Below, piece after piece: positions 32,646 through 34,964 of a stretch of 34,964 nt of DNA. The stretch is from the NCBI GenBank assembly GCA_015478675.1, contig JADMIH010000023.1, positions 1 to 34,964 on the forward strand, read 5' to 3'. Within the stretch, counting starts at the first letter, position 1; every line of letters starts with the position of its first letter. The translations under genes and the position numbers were made by a program. The notes under the pieces are model-generated. The model saw nothing but the letters and a program-made list of their open reading frames with translations, ran no database searches and was not told the origin of the DNA. The DNA comes from Chloroflexota bacterium. Its GTDB lineage: Bacteria > Chloroflexota > Chloroflexia > QHBQ01 > JADMIH01.

Positions 32646-33566
32646 TTAGTGGGCAGTGTTCGATTGTTGGCTTGCGGGTCCACCCAGCTTTTGGAGGCGT
32701 TCCAGGCGCTCCGGTTCGTCGGTGGGAAGCCACGGATCCCTGGAGAGGATTACAAACGCCTTTTGCGCATAGGGGCGCGCCGCCTCCGGTTGTCCCAGCG
32801 CCAGCAGACATTCTGCTATCTCTTCGTTGCCATAGCCACTCTCATCGCCTTCGGCTTCGGCTTCCGCGACGATCTCTAGCTGGCTCTGGAGCGCTTCGTC
32901 CAACCTGCCGAGCGAGCGGAGCGTCCTGGCGATACACCAGCGCGCAATCCTGGCATTCCTATTCTTTGCCGTGCCGTTGTCGCTCCAAGCGTCGTACGAT
33001 TTGTGGAAAGCGTCCAGTGCTTGCTTATATTTGCCCTGGCTGTGGAAAGTCCAACCGATATTGTTGTAGAGAGATCCTAGCCACGTTCGCACATGACTAT
33101 TCTCACTCTGTCCGGCCATTTCCACTGCTTTCAGATTCCACTCCAATGCTTCGTCCGGAGGCTCAATTATGCCCAGCATATGCGCGGCGTCCACCGCATG
33201 GTAATCTGCCTGTGCACCCGCTTCTTGCGCGGCAGCAAGAGCTCCCAAGAAGAATGGGCGAGCTTTATCCCGACTACCCGATGAGTTGAATACCCTGCCC
33301 CGCTCCAAAAGATAGCGGGCCCAGGCTACGGCCATATCCGGCGTAAGTAAAGCTTCAGCCTGGTCGAGCGTTCGGTGTGCCCCCTCAAAATTGCGTTGCA
33401 AACCCTGCCCGCGGGCCAGCTGAGTGAGGAGTTGTGCATGATAATTACGGTCCTGAGACGTATCGAGTGTGGTAAGAAGCATGCGAAACCGCGCCTCCGT
33501 TTCGGAAGGATTATTGTAGTCCCACAGCGCGTCAAAGTCAGGAAGACCGGTTTCGATGCTATCCAT
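32646..33566 (-). CDS. TPR-repeat protein, cytoplasmic
   Basis: A 306-residue protein made of about six to seven tetratricopeptide-like helical pairs (for example LGSLYNNIGWTFHSQGKYKQ, ALDAFHKSYDAWSDNG, IARTLRSLGRLDEALQSQLE, EEIAECLLALGQPEAARPYA). No signal peptide or membrane segment. It may be a free protein-binding adaptor; no partner is evident. ATG 33566 is chosen because GGAGG lies 7 nt upstream; the frame is open to 33677 but would read through the regulatory inverted repeat. Its 3' end touches the recombinase relic, and the gene may have been the neighbour disrupted by insertion events. Confidence 0.82.
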   Translation of the reverse strand: MDSIETGLPDFDALWDYNNPSETEARFRMLLTTLDTSQDRNYHAQLLTQLARGQGLQRNFEGAHRTLDQAEALLTPDMAVAWARYLLERGRVFNSSGSRDKARPFFLGALAAAQEAGAQADYHAVDAAHMLGIIEPPDEALEWNLKAVEMAGQSENSHVRTWLGSLYNNIGWTFHSQGKYKQALDAFHKSYDAWSDNGTAKNRNARIARWCIARTLRSLGRLDEALQSQLEIVAEAEAEGDESGYGNEEIAECLLALGQPEAARPYAQKAFVILSRDPWLPTDEPERLERLQKLGGPASQQSNTAH

Positions 33567-33567
33567 G

Positions 33568-33616
33568 TAATAACCTCCAGGTAGAGGCGCAGCTACGCCT
33601 TTTATGGAGGTTATTA
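33568..33616 (-). promoter_or_regulatory. 12-bp inverted repeat covering the ribosome site and -10 box of the TPR gene
   Basis: TAATAACCTCCA (33568-33579) and TGGAGGTTATTA (33605-33616) are perfect reverse complements, with a nested 5-bp stem AGGCG / CGCCT inside the 25-nt interval. The arm next to the gene contains its GGAGG ribosome site. The other arm overlaps TATAAT (33618-33613 on the minus strand), preceded by TG in extended -10 form. It could be an RNA structure hiding the ribosome site or a DNA operator. Confidence 0.6.
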
Positions 33617-33677
33617 TAGCACGAATATTCTGTAATAATCCGGCCAGTATGTCGTCTTCCTGCTCAGGAGCCGGCAC

Positions 33678-34057
33678 ACGGCTTTCTACCAGGCTGTAGT
33701 GCTTTCAGCGTAGAGCACAAGGGAGAGGCAGCGGAGCGGTGGGTTGAGCTAACACAAACGAGAAGGCCATCCGGTGTTTATGGGATGGCAGTGGCCTGAG
33801 CCCGTTCGGCGAAGGAAGTAGCATTGATACCGGCGATTTTGACATTTGGTTGGTAGTCTATCAAATCATCTGATCGCCTGCCGTCTAGCCCGACTCACCA
33901 AAAAGTGGGAAGACTCAGGGTTTCCCGGCCTGTGTGAGCAGGCTCACTACGATCATATCATCCGCTCGTCACCTGCCTGGTATTCTGCTACTGCGAGATC
34001 TCGTCGAGAGTAGTGATGACTTTCCGATGCACATCAGGCTTGCTGTCGCCCATGTAT
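33678..34057. other. Intergenic region without recognisable gene
   Basis: Both strands are broken by frequent stops and no family resemblance is seen. It contains hairpins GCCATCC / GGATGGC around 33767-33795 and GTGAGC-AG-GCTCAC (33934-33947). A 22-codon frame on the minus strand (34055-33990 or so, MGDSKPDVHRKV...) is too short to support. It may be decayed mobile DNA like 31948-32610, but I cannot identify it. Confidence 0.4.
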
Positions 34058-34089
34058 AAAGAAAGACCCCTCCCTGTGGGGGAGGGGCC
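34056..34089 (-). terminator. Terminator of the Thr-rich repeat protein gene
   Basis: On the minus strand CCCCTCCC (34087-34080), 5-nt loop, GGGAGGGG (34074-34067), followed by TCTTTCTTTATAC. It lies about 65 bp after the stop of the gene ending at 34154. The hairpin and its ATAAAGAAAG flank resemble the hairpin of the element at 11957-12124. Confidence 0.55.
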
Positions 34090-34153
34090 TGGCGGGGCAA
34101 GCAACGCACCGCCGCTAGATTTGTTCTGTAACCTGGCGGTTCAGCTTTCTACT

Positions 34154-34964
34154 TTATTGCCTCTTTTCGCCGGCTATGGCCCGCCTTCTCAGGTACCACC
34201 CGACACTCATCACCAGGAGCGATGTGCCCAGTACGAGAGAGAGGATCAACTGCATCAGTGTCTTCTGTCCGGTTACAGGCATTGGCTGACCTGCTGCCTG
34301 CTCTACTGGGGACGATGACGATGTGTTGTTTGGCCCTTCGAGTGGCAGTGTGCCCACTACCAGAGTTGGCGTCTCAACAGGGGCTTGCGGCACGCTTGGC
34401 GGCAGGACTTCTGTTGTTGCCGTCGGCGCTGAGGGTGCTACTGTTGCAGGCAAGACCTCTGATATAGGTGTGGATGTAGCGGAAGGCACATTAGTAGGCG
34501 CACCGCCTGTGACCACTGTGACTGTCGCAGTTTCAGTTGCCCCCGCGCCAGGGGTGTTAGTTGCAGTCGCTGTGCCGCTAACTGCTGTGTTGGTAGCTGT
34601 TGCTGTGCCGCTAACTGCGGTGTTGGTAGGTCCGGTCACAGGTGTAGAAGTATCTGTCGGCCTGGATTCAGGAGTGTTAGTCGCTGTGCCGCTAACTATG
34701 GTGTTAGTTGCAGTCGCTGTACCCGGTGTGCCCTGAGTAGCAGTGGCTGTTGCTGTGGCGGGTGTGCCTGTGCCGGTCGGGGCTACGGTCGCAGTGTTAG
34801 TCGCAACTACAGTTACAGTGCCTGTGGTTGTTGCCGAAGGCGTCTGCGCTATTGTTGTGCTCGATGGAGTAGCTGTGCTGACTACTGTGCCTGTAGCTGT
34901 ACTGACTACTGTGCCTGTGCCGGTCGGGGCTACGGTCGCAGTGTTAGTCGCAACTACAGTTACA
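34154..34964 (-). CDS. Thr/Ala/Val-rich repeat surface protein with sortase-like C-terminus (5' part outside window)
   Basis: An open frame of 269 codons that runs off the right edge without a stop, so only the C-terminal part is seen. Most of it is a low-complexity stalk of units such as ATNT, GTATATNT, VSGTAT and TVTVVATNT, followed by a Pro/Val/Thr-rich part. The end is PMPVTGQ, a hydrophobic segment of about 20 residues (LILSLVLGTSLLVMSVGWYL) and a basic tail RRRAIAGEKRQ. This order resembles an LPxTG-type sorting signal with Met in place of Leu. A wall- or membrane-anchored stalk protein is likely; the function of the missing N-terminal part is unknown. The first in-frame GTG seen, at 34639, is not the real start. 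Confidence 0.75.
   Translation of the reverse strand, partial: VTVVATNTATVAPTGTGTVVSTATGTVVSTATPSSTTIAQTPSATTTGTVTVVATNTATVAPTGTGTPATATATATQGTPGTATATNTIVSGTATNTPESRPTDTSTPVTGPTNTAVSGTATATNTAVSGTATATNTPGAGATETATVTVVTGGAPTNVPSATSTPISEVLPATVAPSAPTATTEVLPPSVPQAPVETPTLVVGTLPLEGPNNTSSSSPVEQAAGQPMPVTGQKTLMQLILSLVLGTSLLVMSVGWYLRRRAIAGEKRQ
34763..34964. repeat. 55-bp direct repeat within the stalk-coding region
   Basis: Positions 34763-34817 and 34910-34964 are identical, 147 bp (49 codons) apart, and the second copy is cut by the window end. Between them are shorter repeats (ACTACTGTGCCTGTAGCTGT-type). Further in, a CTGTGCCGCTAACTG unit recurs at about 34575 and 34605. The repeats keep frame and encode the Thr-rich stalk. 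Confidence 0.8.

Noticed and set aside
32402..33289. 295-codon plus-strand frame
   Set aside because: Only codons from about 32501 to 32610 resemble a recombinase; the rest is antisense to the TPR gene and has no protein-like character.
34323..34736. Val-rich plus-strand frame opposite the Thr-rich stalk gene
   Set aside because: It is the complement of a repetitive coding region; the minus-strand frame has the sensible C-terminus and a terminator.

Overview
The window is a continuous, mostly operon-organised chromosomal segment of moderately high G+C. The best guess for its host is a member of the Chloroflexota. This rests on a combination of features: coenzyme F420 biosynthesis genes mixed with several luciferase-like F420/FMN oxidoreductases, an FMN-riboswitch-controlled RibX/RibY-type riboflavin uptake pair, eukaryotic-like Ser/Thr kinases (one with PASTA domains, one with a PQQ-type propeller), a very long O-antigen-ligase-like protein with a TPR tail, and frequent TTG starts behind good Shine-Dalgarno sequences. 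The phylum call is inference; there is no rRNA gene here to confirm it.

Layout. Positions 236-4219 (+) hold a MoxR ATPase / DUF58 / DUF4129 membrane-protein operon, convergent with a secreted zinc amidase (4230-5324, -). Positions 5700-11885 (+) hold the F420 block: three luciferase-like oxidoreductases, a small cupin, a PPOX-fold flavin/deazaflavin enzyme, cofD, cofC and cofE. Positions 11957-14559 hold a MITE-like element with 23-bp terminal inverted repeats, a consensus promoter, an FMN riboswitch with a terminator, and an ABC permease plus substrate-binding lipoprotein (RibX/RibY-like). Positions 14713-17441 (-) encode a PASTA kinase followed by a metallo-beta-lactamase-fold protein that has lost its metal motif. 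Positions 17703-19303 (+) encode an acidic BON-domain protein overlapping a PHP-domain phosphoesterase. Positions 19417-24981 (-) hold recN followed by the Wzy/TPR protein. Positions 25421-27711 (-) hold groES-groEL with a consensus promoter, a CIRCE operator and an exceptional 27-bp hairpin after groEL. Positions 27905-30058 (+) encode a soluble kinase fused to an eight-bladed propeller. Positions 30136-31857 hold a small orphan gene, a DUF1684 protein and a class II-like sirtuin. Positions 31948-32610 are a graveyard of mobile-element fragments. Positions 32646-33566 (-) encode a TPR protein whose leader carries a striking inverted repeat. Positions 34154-34964 (-) are the 3' part of a Thr/Ala/Val-rich repeat protein with a sortase-like C-terminus, cut by the window edge.

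How the parts fit. The central theme is flavin/deazaflavin metabolism: F420 tail assembly (CofC, CofD, CofE) is encoded together with likely users of F420, directly upstream of an FMN-sensing flavin importer. FO synthase and a dehydro-F420-0 reductase are not visible and must be encoded elsewhere if the pathway is complete. A second theme is signalling and envelope function: two Ser/Thr kinases, an amidase, the MoxR operon, the Wzy-like protein and a possible sorted surface protein. Non-coding structure is unusually rich: a repeat family present in at least three or four intergenic regions, a short palindromic spacer element, two CIRCE-like operators, and inverted repeats overlapping promoters or ribosome binding sites. 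All calls are from reading the sequence only; no database search was run.
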